This document shows, one piece after another, positions 33,763 through 41,479 of a DNA stretch of 64,000 bases (position 1 is the first letter of the stretch; each line of letters starts with the position of its first letter). The translations under genes and the position numbers were made by a program. Under the pieces are notes generated by a model. The model was not told where the DNA came from. It saw only the letters and a program-made list of their open reading frames with translations, and searched no databases. This DNA comes from Bin87 sp965261195 (lineage in GTDB: Bacteria > Chloroflexota > Dehalococcoidia > Lucifugimonadales > UBA3495): the NCBI GenBank assembly GCA_965261195.1, contig CBDHDC010000001.1:26704-90703 (forward strand), read 5' to 3'.

Positions 33763-34424
33763 AATAGTTTATCCTTCGGCAACTCTTCTGAGAATACCAA
33801 CTGGTAGACTGCGGCAATCTCCTCTGAACCTTTCGGGTCCCGCGGCCGGTATTCGTTCACCAGCAGACCTGCCGGCACCGCTCGCCTGATTGATGAGCGC
33901 TCACGAATTACCAAATCTGACACCTTGATGTCGCGGCAGCCCTGCAGTGCTGACATGGCTGCGTCAAGGTCGCGGCTGGCATGATGAGGCGAAGCGCGGT
34001 TTAGCACCGCCCTTACTACCAGGTGGTCATTGACTTGAAGGGCATCACCCGTCAGCTCGTCCAGCAACCCCACCGTCCAGATGTCCAGGCCGTTGGGTTG
34101 CACCGGCACGATGGCAGCATCAGCAACACGCAGAACATTTTCAATCGCTGGACCGTCGCCCGACCCTATATCGACTATGGTATCGTCGTATCGACGTGCC
34201 AGATCTGTGATCGCGCGTCGCAGCCCGCCGTCAAACTTCTGCACCGCAGCTGGTGCTTCACGCTGATGCTCGTGCCTTGACTCGACCCAAAGGCTGGAAC
34301 TACCCTGCCGGTCGGCGTCAACCAGCATCACGTCTCTGCCAGCGCTCACTCGCCAGCCGGCCAGATGCACCGCAACTGTGGTCTTGCCGGTTCCCCCCTT
34401 CTCGCCGACCACTGCGACAATCAT
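33759..34424 (-). CDS. parA: ParA-type partition ATPase, pair 1
   Basis: 221 residues. Deviant Walker A at the N-terminus (VVGEKGGTGKTTVAVHLAGW, with the signature Lys before GGTGKT), Walker A-prime/B region DVMLVDADRQGSSSLW, and DDTIVDIGSGDGPAIENVLR. No N-terminal HTH, so it is the small type Ib ParA that works with an RHH partner, encoded just downstream. It segregates plasmids or other replicons by binding nucleoid DNA with ATP. Upstream is an AT-rich region with iteron-like motif copy 3, a plausible centromere and operator. Confidence 0.85.
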   Translation of the reverse strand: MIVAVVGEKGGTGKTTVAVHLAGWRVSAGRDVMLVDADRQGSSSLWVESRHEHQREAPAAVQKFDGGLRRAITDLARRYDDTIVDIGSGDGPAIENVLRVADAAIVPVQPNGLDIWTVGLLDELTGDALQVNDHLVVRAVLNRASPHHASRDLDAAMSALQGCRDIKVSDLVIRERSSIRRAVPAGLLVNEYRPRDPKGSEEIAAVYQLVFSEELPKDKLL

Positions 34425-34460
34425 ATCTCACCTGCATTTCGTTTCATAATATTTTAATGT

Positions 34461-34493
34461 AAGAATGTCTAACTAACCAAATATCTAAATGTT
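34461..34493 (+). promoter_or_regulatory. Iteron-like AT motif, copy 3, upstream of parA
   Basis: AAGAATGTCTAACTAACC then AAATATCTAAATGTT, 37-69 bases upstream of the ParA start. Third copy of the motif seen at 28569 and 31709. Position fits an operator or centromere of the partition pair. Confidence 0.5.
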
Positions 34494-35119
34494 TGCATCG
34501 CTAAATATTTTACTACATCCTGTTGTCGTGCAGAAAGGCATTGGAAGAGCGAGAAATACTGATTCTGTTGCAGTTGGCAGGGGATTCATGCGGCGTGGAA
34601 ACCCCGGACAGGAACCCGGCCCTGCTGCTTGGATCCTGATACCGGTACGACTTCGGGACGTTCAACGCCTTTTCAATGCCAGCGTTAACTGGAGGACATT
34701 GATACCCGGGCTGGCAGAACCTCGGGCCACTAGGACAAACCTTTGCCCCGATATTTTGGGCGCCCTATCGGATAAATCTGTTGACGGCCACCACCCAGGC
34801 TGGTGCAAGACTGGATACGCGGCGCTTGGCGGTTGCCCACCGGCATCAACAGCATGGGCCGCGAGCGTGAGCCGCCCGGGACTGAATGCGCCACTGGGCG
34901 CCCAATTTCCGGTGGTCAGCTTCGGAGGTGATACCGCTGGCCTACGAGGAAACCTGGGAGCACCGGTACACCGCGGCCGAGACCTGGAGGATTGCCGCCA
35001 GCGGGTACCAGTTACGTTGTATCTGCGGCGACTGAAGGGTCGGCTTCGCCGGGCCGTGGTAGCCGGGGCCCGCACCCGATGTCGGTGGACCGTCGGCGAA
35101 GGTCTCGGGGGACGCCCTG
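34494..35119. other. Region without an intact gene
   Basis: About 625 bases. A short stretch near 34930-35030 reads IPLAYEETWEHRYTAAETWR and IAASGYQLRC and may be a remnant of a gene; nothing else is recognised. Confidence 0.35.
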
Positions 35120-35628
35120 GTGGCCTACGCTGCCCGGCCGGACTTCGATGACGCTGACCCACTATGGCAGACCTGGGACGCAAGCCCCAACCCTGCCGTT
35201 GACGCCGGTCAGCCCATTGGCCTGGAAAAACTGGACTCCAAGGGCGAGGCGGGACGTTCGCCGTGCGACCACGAGTATGTCTGTGGCTGCTACGCTCAGG
35301 GCTATTCCGATGCCCTGCTGTCGATCCAGCCCCCGGCTTCGGACACGTTGCTGGACCAAGCCCGCCGGGCCGCCACGGAGGTTGCCCTCAGTGCCGGCGC
35401 AGAAGTCCGGCAAACCCAGGGGAGGAACCGGGTGACGCCGCAGGCCCGGTGGTCCACCTGCGGCAGTTGCTGACCGCCGCGGGCATTGCCCTGAACCGGA
35501 TGATGGAAGACTGGGGCCAGCCGGTAGATACCGGCGGCAAGGCCCCGGAAGTCCTGATTGCGATGCGTCGGACGCAGGCGGCGCTGGACCAGGCATCCGA
35601 CGCCGCGGCGGGCATCTGCCTGCCCTGA
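35120..35628 (+). pseudogene. Hypothetical protein broken by a frameshift
   Basis: First frame: MAYAARPDFDDADPLWQTWD, DHEYVCGCYAQGYSDALLSI, LLDQARRAATEVALSAGAEV. Near 35410-35440 the plausible reading moves one frame and continues HLRQLLTAAGIALNRMMEDW, APEVLIAMRRTQAALDQASD to a stop at 35628. Together about 165 residues, mostly helical. No family recognised. Confidence 0.4.
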
Positions 35629-35876
35629 GACTGCCGTAGGGGCTGCTGGGTTATCCATCCGGGTATAAGCGTGCGGACACCGACTTCGACCGCCTGCCTG
35701 CGATAACCTGTCTGGACCCCATCCGCATCGGGGAATGAGGCGATTCCATCCAGCCCCGGGGGAATTCTGAAGCCGCTCAATCCACGGGCCTGCGGCCGGG
35801 AGGCTGGCCAGACTCGTGGAGGCCTGCAGCTTGTGGGTAAGGTGAGCGAATACAGGGATGAGTGATTCCGATAATG

Positions 35877-36119
35877 ACGACTCGACAGAACGACCCCGAA
35901 ACGATTCGCGAAGAAGGTGTCAATGCTCTTCTGAATCAGTTGCTCCGCAACCGAGGCATATCGGCAAGGGCAGAGCGCCGCAGCCGGGAGGGTGCGCCCG
36001 ATATCCGCGTTGATTTGAGAAGCGGCGACCTGGTCATTCTGGAATGCAAGTGGGACGGCTCGGCCGGTCTCCTGGAAAACCAGTTTGATGAACGCTTGAG
36101 AGAGTCCTGTGAGGTCTGA
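35877..36119 (+). pseudogene. PD-(D/E)XK nuclease domain, 3' truncated
   Basis: MTTRQNDPETIREEGVNALL, NQLLRNRGISARAERRSREG, then APDIRVDLRSGDLVILECKW: the Asp and the Glu-Cys-Lys motif of a restriction-type nuclease fold. The frame ends at residue 80 shortly after the core, so a longer nuclease or restriction-methylase protein was probably cut off. Weak ribosome binding site. Confidence 0.5.
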
Positions 36120-36163
36120 GGACCCGTGAGCAACGGCCCGTGAGCAACGGCAAGGAGAGAGAA

Positions 36164-36553
36164 ATGAGCGCAAGCCAAGGAGCCGGGGACCAGTCCCAGC
36201 CGAGAATCAAGCACACCCCGCACGGGGTCAGGCTGATCATCCAGCCCAACGGTCCGCCCCGCGTGGAGGTCCAGTACGAGAGCGGGGAGCTGGGCAAACT
36301 CACGGGATTCATCGACCACATCTCGACGCTGAGCATGCGGAGCTGGCAGATCAACGCGATGACCCAGCAGGAGGGCGGCCAGCATCATCCCATCATGGAC
36401 AACCCCAGGAGGTTCGGCAGCCTGGCCGGCGCGCTGGAGGAGCTGGACCGGACGATTCAGAGGATGGAAGAGGTATGCCGCGGTATCTCGAAGAGGGAGA
36501 ACCGCATGATGGAAGAAGCGCTGGCGGAGTTCGACAGCATACCGGCAGGCTGA
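36164..36553 (+). CDS. Hypothetical protein
   Basis: 129 residues; ATG after AAGGAGAGAGAA. Reads IKHTPHGVRLIIQPNGPPRV, EVQYESGELGKLTGFIDHIS, then a helical C-terminus GALEELDRTIQRMEEVCRGI, SKRENRMMEEALAEFDSIP that may form a coiled coil. Strong ribosome binding site and codon use like paralogue 3 downstream. No family recognised; probably part of the plasmid-like segment. Confidence 0.6.
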   Translation: MSASQGAGDQSQPRIKHTPHGVRLIIQPNGPPRVEVQYESGELGKLTGFIDHISTLSMRSWQINAMTQQEGGQHHPIMDNPRRFGSLAGALEELDRTIQRMEEVCRGISKRENRMMEEALAEFDSIPAG

Positions 36554-36745
36554 CCACACCGGGGCAGAACGCGCCAGGATGCCCAAAACGGGCAGGCAAC
36601 TGCAATCAGTGGTTTATGGGCGGATTGGACAGGATGAGGCCCGAAACGGGCTGCCCAGAACCGCCAGGAGACTCCCGGCGCGGCCCCCTGAGGGTTTCCG
36701 GGAGGAATTCCGGGAGAAACCGGGAAACCCGGCAGGAGAGAGAAC

Positions 36746-37318
36746 ATGGAGATCATGGATATGGTGGGGTGGCCCGCAACCCCGGGGCCGGTCAGACTGA
36801 GCCGGGCGGAGGCCGTGATCAGCGGGGATGCCCACCGGGACAGAAGCCTCCTGGACGACGGGAAAGCGCTGCCGGACGAGGCCCGCCGGGATGCCCGGAT
36901 GCTGCTGGGAATGCTGGAGATCATGGACTTCAGCGCCTGGGCCCACGGGGAGGCCGGGAGACTCGTCCGGGCCGGGCGGATCAACAGCGCGCTGGACATC
37001 GCTGAGGTCGCGCTCCAGGGAACCTCGGAGCGGTTCATCGGAACGGTCATCCATCTCACCGAGGGAACCAGCGAACAGGAAGAGTACATCCTCACGCTGC
37101 TCTACCGGGACCCCGAGTGGGCCGGGCTGAACCAGAACCTGCCCCAGCGCCGCAACATGGCGGTCCGGATCTTTGGGAGGATCAACCCAACGGAGGACCC
37201 CGCGATGATCATCGCGGCCCCGGCGTGGGCCGCCAGAACGGGCAATAAGGCATATTCCGCTACTCAGCCCGCCGGTGATCTGGGCCGGGCGATTCACGCT
37301 GCAATGACGTGGCGCTGA
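36746..37318 (+). CDS. Unknown protein, RDPEW-GL family, paralogue 3
   Basis: 190 residues; ATG after GCAGGAGAGAGAAC. N-terminus MEIMDMVGWPATPGPVRLSR matches MTMLEMADWPGTPGLERLAS of paralogue 1, without the tandem duplication. Further shared blocks: RRDARMLLGMLEIMDF, GTSERFIGTVIHLTEGTSEQ, LYRDPEWAGLNQNLPQRRNM. The RDPEWAGLNQNLP core is the clearest form in the family. No catalytic motif recognised. It is followed directly by AT-rich block B. Confidence 0.65.
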   Translation: MEIMDMVGWPATPGPVRLSRAEAVISGDAHRDRSLLDDGKALPDEARRDARMLLGMLEIMDFSAWAHGEAGRLVRAGRINSALDIAEVALQGTSERFIGTVIHLTEGTSEQEEYILTLLYRDPEWAGLNQNLPQRRNMAVRIFGRINPTEDPAMIIAAPAWAARTGNKAYSATQPAGDLGRAIHAAMTWR

Positions 37319-37363
37319 GCACGGAATTGCTCGTGGTACGACTCGACAGCAGGCCCAGAAAAA

Positions 37364-37621
37364 AATATTTGAGTAATAGTACACGCGCGCGAAAATATAA
37401 AAACGTTTTTATAAAAAAACTCCGCGATTCCGTAACTCCGTAACTCAAATTCGAGATTTCGTGCTCAAAATAGCCCTTTTTCTGAGTTATGGGAAGGGTC
37501 TGCGCCGTAACTCCCGTAACTCACCCCTTTATATACGCGAGCAGACAATTTGGTCTTGAATGAATGAATAAATTCTCCCCTCGCGCGAGCGGGCATTTAT
37601 ATAGGGGAGAAAACCCCGGGA
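37364..37621. repeat. AT-rich regulatory/origin-like block, copy B
   Basis: Second copy of the block at 26913-27171: the same palindrome TATAAAAACGTTTTTATA, CCGTAACTCCGTAACTC repeats, and a TTCTCCCCT...AGGGGAGAA dyad. Same orientation as copy A. Confidence 0.8.
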
Positions 37622-37843
37622 AGCGGCCGAAGCCGCGTTTCGGAACCCGGGAAAAGCCCCGGCTGTGGATCCCCCGGAAGCGGCCCAGCCCCCGGGGAAC
37701 ACCCCCGCACCCGCCGTGGAAAGCCCCGGTCATCCCCGCAGGGAGAAGCCCCGCGCCCCGGCCCGTGGGGACAAATTCCCAGCCGCAAAAAGCATGTAGC
37801 CTTATGAAAAAGACCTCGAGCCGGGGTCCAGGAGGCGAAACAC

Positions 37844-38745
37844 ATGCTCAGAAAGATGACCAAGGCGCTGGCCGGGCTGGCGGTGGCCCTGATGATTCCC
37901 GGGCTGGCCTGCATGACCGGCGCCGCGCAACCGCAGCCCGCCGCCATCCCGGTCACCACGGGGGAGGCCGCCGCCGCCGCCGTGGATGCCCAGATCCCCA
38001 CGGTGAGGACGGAGCGGGCGGGACCGCAGCCCGCCGCCATCCCGGTCACCACGGGGGAGGCCGCCGCCGCCGCCGTGGATGCCCAGATCCCCACGGTGAG
38101 GACGGAGCGGGCGGGACCGCAGCCCCTGGTCAGCAGGATCCCACGTGGGAGGACCATGGAGAGCAGTGGGGAATGATCCCCCATGACCGCCCGGGGAAGC
38201 CGGATACCATCACGACAACGGGCGCCGGGCGGGCCACGGCGGCGGCGGACGTCATACGGATTCACCTGAGCGCGCTCCGGGACGGCGAGGATGCGGCGGC
38301 CGTGCTGGAAGCCGTCACCAGGGCGGCGGCCGCCATGACGGCCGAGGCGGAGCGGCTCGGGATCGCGCCGGAGGACATCAGCGCGGTGGGGCTGACGGTC
38401 ACGGAGAAAATGGAGTACGAGCCCAGCGCCCGGCAGTGGGAGAGGAGGGGATATGCGGCAAGGCAGAGCGCCCTGCTGAAGGTCCAGGACACCGGCCAGG
38501 CGGGCAGGATCCTGGGAGCGGTGATCGAGGCGGGAAACCAGGCCGGCACGGGAAGCCGCATCCTCCTGGACGGGGTGAGCGCGGACATCCAGGACCGGAC
38601 GGCCCTGCGGCTGGAGGCCGTGGCGGCTGCGGCCCGGAACATGTGGGACCAGGCGGAGCTGATCGCGCTGACGCCGGGACCGGGGATCTGCAGTCTCCTG
38701 GAGACACCGCCCCAAATACCCCCGGGATGGCCCCAGAATGGCTGA
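37844..38745 (+). pseudogene. SIMPL (DUF541) domain lipoprotein, frameshifted
   Basis: The 5' frame encodes a signal peptide (MLRKMTKALAGLAVALMIPG, LAC near a lipobox) and an Ala/Pro-rich linker holding a 31-residue tandem repeat. Near 38120 the frame must change to continue DTITTTGAGRATAAADVIRI, AEAERLGIAPEDISAVGLTV, ALLKVQDTGQAGRILGAVIE and QAGTGSRILLDGVSADIQD, which are the SIMPL domain of periplasmic proteins. The apparent shift could be a sequencing error, a real mutation, or slippage in the repeat. Confidence 0.6.
37931..38116. repeat. 93-bp tandem duplication inside the lipoprotein gene
   Basis: Two identical 93-bp units (37931-38023 and 38024-38116), with the start of a third. The unit keeps the frame (31 residues) and contains a GCCGCC run. 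Confidence 0.9.
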
Positions 38746-38759
38746 TTCCGGGGTCCAAA

Positions 38760-39036
38760 CCCCTCTGGCCCAGAGAAGGCAGTGGAACGGGAAAGGGGCC
38801 GCCACGGGCCGCCAGCGGCCCGTGGAGCGGGGGCGGCAGCCGTAGCAGTAGCCGGAGCGGAGCATCCCGGTGGGCTGGCCGCAGGCCGCGCAGGTGGTCT
38901 CACAGCTACCGCAGACCATGCGGGAAGCCCCAGACCTTCCGCACGGGGGACAGTTGGTTCGCTGGCAACCTGCAGGAGAACCGGCTCGGCCGCGGGCCGC
39001 CCAACGGCAGACAACCCGCAGACCGGCGAAGGTCAC
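38760..39036 (-). CDS. Candidate zinc-ribbon protein (four CxxC pairs)
   Basis: On the minus strand a frame reads NCPPCGRSGASRMVCGSCE, TTCAACGQPTGMLRSGYCYG, CRPRSTGRWRP: four CxxC pairs within 40 residues, which is hard to explain by chance. The start is unclear (a GTG at 39036 or an internal Met at about 38919) and the frame continues antisense into the SIMPL gene, so the true 3' end is unknown. Possibly a two-ribbon DNA- or RNA-binding protein or a remnant of one. Confidence 0.35.
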
Positions 39037-39186
39037 CGCCCGACTGGGCGTGCATTCAGGTAAAACTCCGCAGATTCTTTAGCTTTTTAGCTTTGATGTA
39101 CGGATGTCCATGTGCTACTGTTTACAGACGTTGCAATGTCCAAACGTGGTATGTTGCCCTAAATTCTGCTGCTCCCTGGAGGTGAC
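39037..39186. promoter_or_regulatory. Upstream region of parA pair 2
   Basis: Locally AT-rich leader with repeated short units (CGGATGTCC, CAGACGTTG, AATGTCCAAACG) and a GGAGGTGA ribosome binding site just before the TTG start of the ParA gene. Likely promoter and possible centromere half-sites. Confidence 0.4.
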
Positions 39187-39843
39187 TTGTCAGCCATCGC
39201 GGTCTGTTCCATGAAGGGCGGCACCGGCAAGACCACTTTGGCATTGAACCTCACTGAGCGGGCCCATGCGTCGGGTCTGCGAGTGGCGGTCATTGACTTC
39301 GACCCTCAGGAGGGGGCCATTGGTCTTCTGGACCTGCGCGCCGGCCGCGAGCCGCCCTGGCCGGTCTTTGCCAGCCGGGTCAGCGTAGCCGGTGCCGAGA
39401 GTCTTACTGTGATGAAGTCCGGGGGCGATTATGACCTTCTGGTCTGCGACCTGCCCGGCTCGGATAGCATGGCCCTGGGCCGGCTTTTGATGGAGATGGA
39501 ACTGATTCTGTCGCCAGTGGGGGCCAGCGCTGCCGAAGTGATTGTTGCGGCCAACTTCACACGGTTGGTTGAGCGGCTGAATTTGCCGGTGGTCTTTGTG
39601 CCGAACAATATTCCCGCGGGACGGGCGCGGCGTGAGGATCTGCTTCAGGAACTTGCCAGATTTTCTGATGATGTGTGCCCAGTGGCGGTACGGCACCGGG
39701 TGGCGCACCTGGACGCAACTCGCCTGGGGATGGGGGTCTGTGAGGCATTCCCGAAGTCGATCGCCGCCGGGGATATCAACTCCCTGTGGGAATGGGTGGC
39801 TGGGCGGATAAAACTTGATGTTGGAAACGGAGGCAATGAATAA
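39187..39843 (+). CDS. parA: ParA-type partition ATPase, pair 2
   Basis: 218 residues from a TTG start preceded by GGAGGTGAC. Deviant Walker A in AVCSMKGGTGKTTLALNLTE, then VAVIDFDPQEGAIGLLDLRA and YDLLVCDLPGSDSMALGRLL. Later blocks FVPNNIPAGRARREDLLQEL and LGMGVCEAFPKSIAAGDINS are typical of small type Ib ParA/VirC1-like proteins. It differs strongly from pair 1, so the two partition loci come from different sources. The stop overlaps the start of the RHH gene by one base. Confidence 0.85.
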   Translation: MSAIAVCSMKGGTGKTTLALNLTERAHASGLRVAVIDFDPQEGAIGLLDLRAGREPPWPVFASRVSVAGAESLTVMKSGGDYDLLVCDLPGSDSMALGRLLMEMELILSPVGASAAEVIVAANFTRLVERLNLPVVFVPNNIPAGRARREDLLQELARFSDDVCPVAVRHRVAHLDATRLGMGVCEAFPKSIAAGDINSLWEWVAGRIKLDVGNGGNE

Positions 39844-40244
39844 TGGTCAACTCCAGGCGTCCGCTGAGGTCACGGGATGACCGGGCTGCCGCGCCCCGGA
39901 TTGAAGAGATGGTCCAGGCCCCGCCGGTGGGTTCCGAAGCCGAAGTGATTGCCTCGCCGGAGTCGAATGCGAACGGCCCAGCTGACACGTTGGCTGAGGC
40001 CCGCCGGTTGGCCGACTCCCACGGCATGGTGCTTGCCCGGCAGCGGCAACCCCGGGGAGTTCGCCCGCAGGTACAGGGAGGCAACAAGGTACGGACCACC
40101 TGCTATATCTCGCTTCCGGTGCGGCATGCCATGGAGTTGGCCCGCCTGGAGCTGGATATGCACATGTCCGATATTATTGAGGCGTCAGTCATACATTACC
40201 TTCAGGCACAGGGGCTTCAGGTTGAAGGACTGCCGGATTCCTAG
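39843..40244 (+). CDS. Ribbon-helix-helix partition protein, pair 2
   Basis: 133 residues. Long disordered N-terminus, then an RHH-like end: NKVRTTCYISLPVRHAMELA, RLELDMHMSDIIEASVIHYL, QAQGLQ. Translationally coupled to ParA pair 2 (TAATG). Expected role is centromere binding and autorepression. Just downstream is a cluster of short GACGTCTG-type repeats that could be its binding site. Confidence 0.65.
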   Translation: MVNSRRPLRSRDDRAAAPRIEEMVQAPPVGSEAEVIASPESNANGPADTLAEARRLADSHGMVLARQRQPRGVRPQVQGGNKVRTTCYISLPVRHAMELARLELDMHMSDIIEASVIHYLQAQGLQVEGLPDS

Positions 40245-40718
40245 ACTCAGTATTCCTGGGTCAGTATTCCTGGGTAGGGATTACCCACCCAAAGTCCCGG
40301 CATTTCCCTCCGCTCGGTTGCCGCGCATGCACTTCGTTGTCTGAGGGTCAGTCCTCTCGGATTCCCAGGCATCTGAACGTCTGTAGCTTTGAACACTCGG
40401 ACGTCTGAACGTCTGGAGTCCTGAGCGTACAAGTGTCCGAGCGTCTGTGCATCCGAGCGCCCAAGCCGCCGGAGCGGAAATCCGGCAGTTGCGCGACCAG
40501 TTGCAGGATCAGCAGTCGCCGGCGTGGGACCCGAGGGGCAGCGCCATCATTCGCAGGGTATCCGGCCCACATTCCGATGCCGCGGACAGCCCAAGCCGGC
40601 GGCTCGTGGGAATCTGGCAATCATGGAAGCAGTGTGGCCAGGCAGGGCTCAGATTTGACCGCCGCTGTGCGGCGGTTGGTACTATCCGGGAAGCGAACGC
40701 CTCAAAATGGAGGTGAAG
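40245..40718. repeat. Iteron-like repeat cluster downstream of partition pair 2
   Basis: Begins with a 15-bp tandem repeat (CAGTATTCCTGGGT twice, 40248-40275). From about 40370 to 40460 short related units occur: TCTGAACGTCTG, CGGACGTCTGAACGTCTGG, CTGAGCG, GTGTCCGAGCGTCTG. No gene seen until 40719. Candidate centromere. Confidence 0.5.
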
Positions 40719-41216
40719 ATGAGCGGCACCGATGCCACAACGTGTGCCCACCATTGGGTGATCGAACCGGCCAGGGGCGCCAGGTCGGCCGGTGTCTGCA
40801 AGCTCTGCGGAGCGGCCAGGGACGACTTCGCCAACTCGGACCGTGCGCTGGACGGGGACGCCGGCGCCGGCCGCCAGCCGATGGGCCTAACGGTCCTACA
40901 GCGTGGGCGCTATACCCAGCGGCTGAGAATTCGGGTCAGTATGGCCCAGCGGGTCTCCTACCGCCGATCGTCGGAGGAAGCAGGCGTCGGGCTGATGGCC
41001 TGGTGCCGGCGGGCCCTGGAAGCGGCCGCATCGCGGGGCCTGGGACAGGCTCTCGAGGAGCGGCCGCCCACCGGCGGCTACACCGACGAGGTGGAGATCA
41101 CGCTGACCCGGTCGCAGGAGGATGTCTGCCATACTGCGGCGCACCGGAGCGGGCAGGAACTGGCGGAGTGGATGCGGGAGGCCCTGGACTCGGCCGTGAA
41201 GGAGAAGGGCGAATGA
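40719..41216 (+). CDS. Unknown protein with zinc-like N-terminus and two RHH-like repeats
   Basis: 165 residues; ATG after GGAGGTGAAG. N-terminus has TTCAHHWVIEPARGARSAGV then CKLCGAA, a CxHH...CxxC pattern that could bind zinc. Two similar segments follow: RLRIRVSMAQRVSYRRSSEE... WCRRALEAAAS and VEITLTRSQEDVCHTAAHRS, GQELAEWMREALDSAV, each strand plus helices like an RHH unit. A remnant of a relative is at 7048-7215. The stop overlaps the next ATG. Probably a DNA-binding regulator. Confidence 0.55.
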   Translation: MSGTDATTCAHHWVIEPARGARSAGVCKLCGAARDDFANSDRALDGDAGAGRQPMGLTVLQRGRYTQRLRIRVSMAQRVSYRRSSEEAGVGLMAWCRRALEAAASRGLGQALEERPPTGGYTDEVEITLTRSQEDVCHTAAHRSGQELAEWMREALDSAVKEKGE

Positions 41217-41374
41217 TGGACCAGCCCAACTCACGCCGGCCACGCCGCTGGGGGAACCCGAAACCCACCGCGGTGCCTCCGGCCCGGTACACGGCCCTTC
41301 TGCTGGAGGCTTTGATTGCCTACAGGAAGGGCTCAGCAGGAAGGGCTCAGTATGAACAGCTCGCGGCTTCGTAG
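41213..41374 (+). CDS. Small basic protein coupled to the regulator
   Basis: About 53 residues, MMDQPNSRRPRRWGNPKPTA, VPPARYTALLLEALIAYRKG, SAGRAQYEQLAAS. The ATG overlaps the previous stop. A 12-base direct repeat (AGGAAGGGCTCA twice) lies near its end. No family recognised. Confidence 0.4.
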   Translation: MMDQPNSRRPRRWGNPKPTAVPPARYTALLLEALIAYRKGSAGRAQYEQLAAS

Positions 41375-41479
41375 CCGGCCCGTACACTGATGCCCGCAGC
41401 CCGGACCCGCAGCCCCGGTGTCCAGGGTGGAGCGCCTCTTGCCGGTGAGGCGGCATCGGAAGGCAATGGAGACGAAACA

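Noticed and set aside
37931..38116. Two 93-bp direct repeats as a possible CRISPR or regulatory array
   Set aside because: Units abut without spacers and keep the reading frame; a tandem coding duplication.
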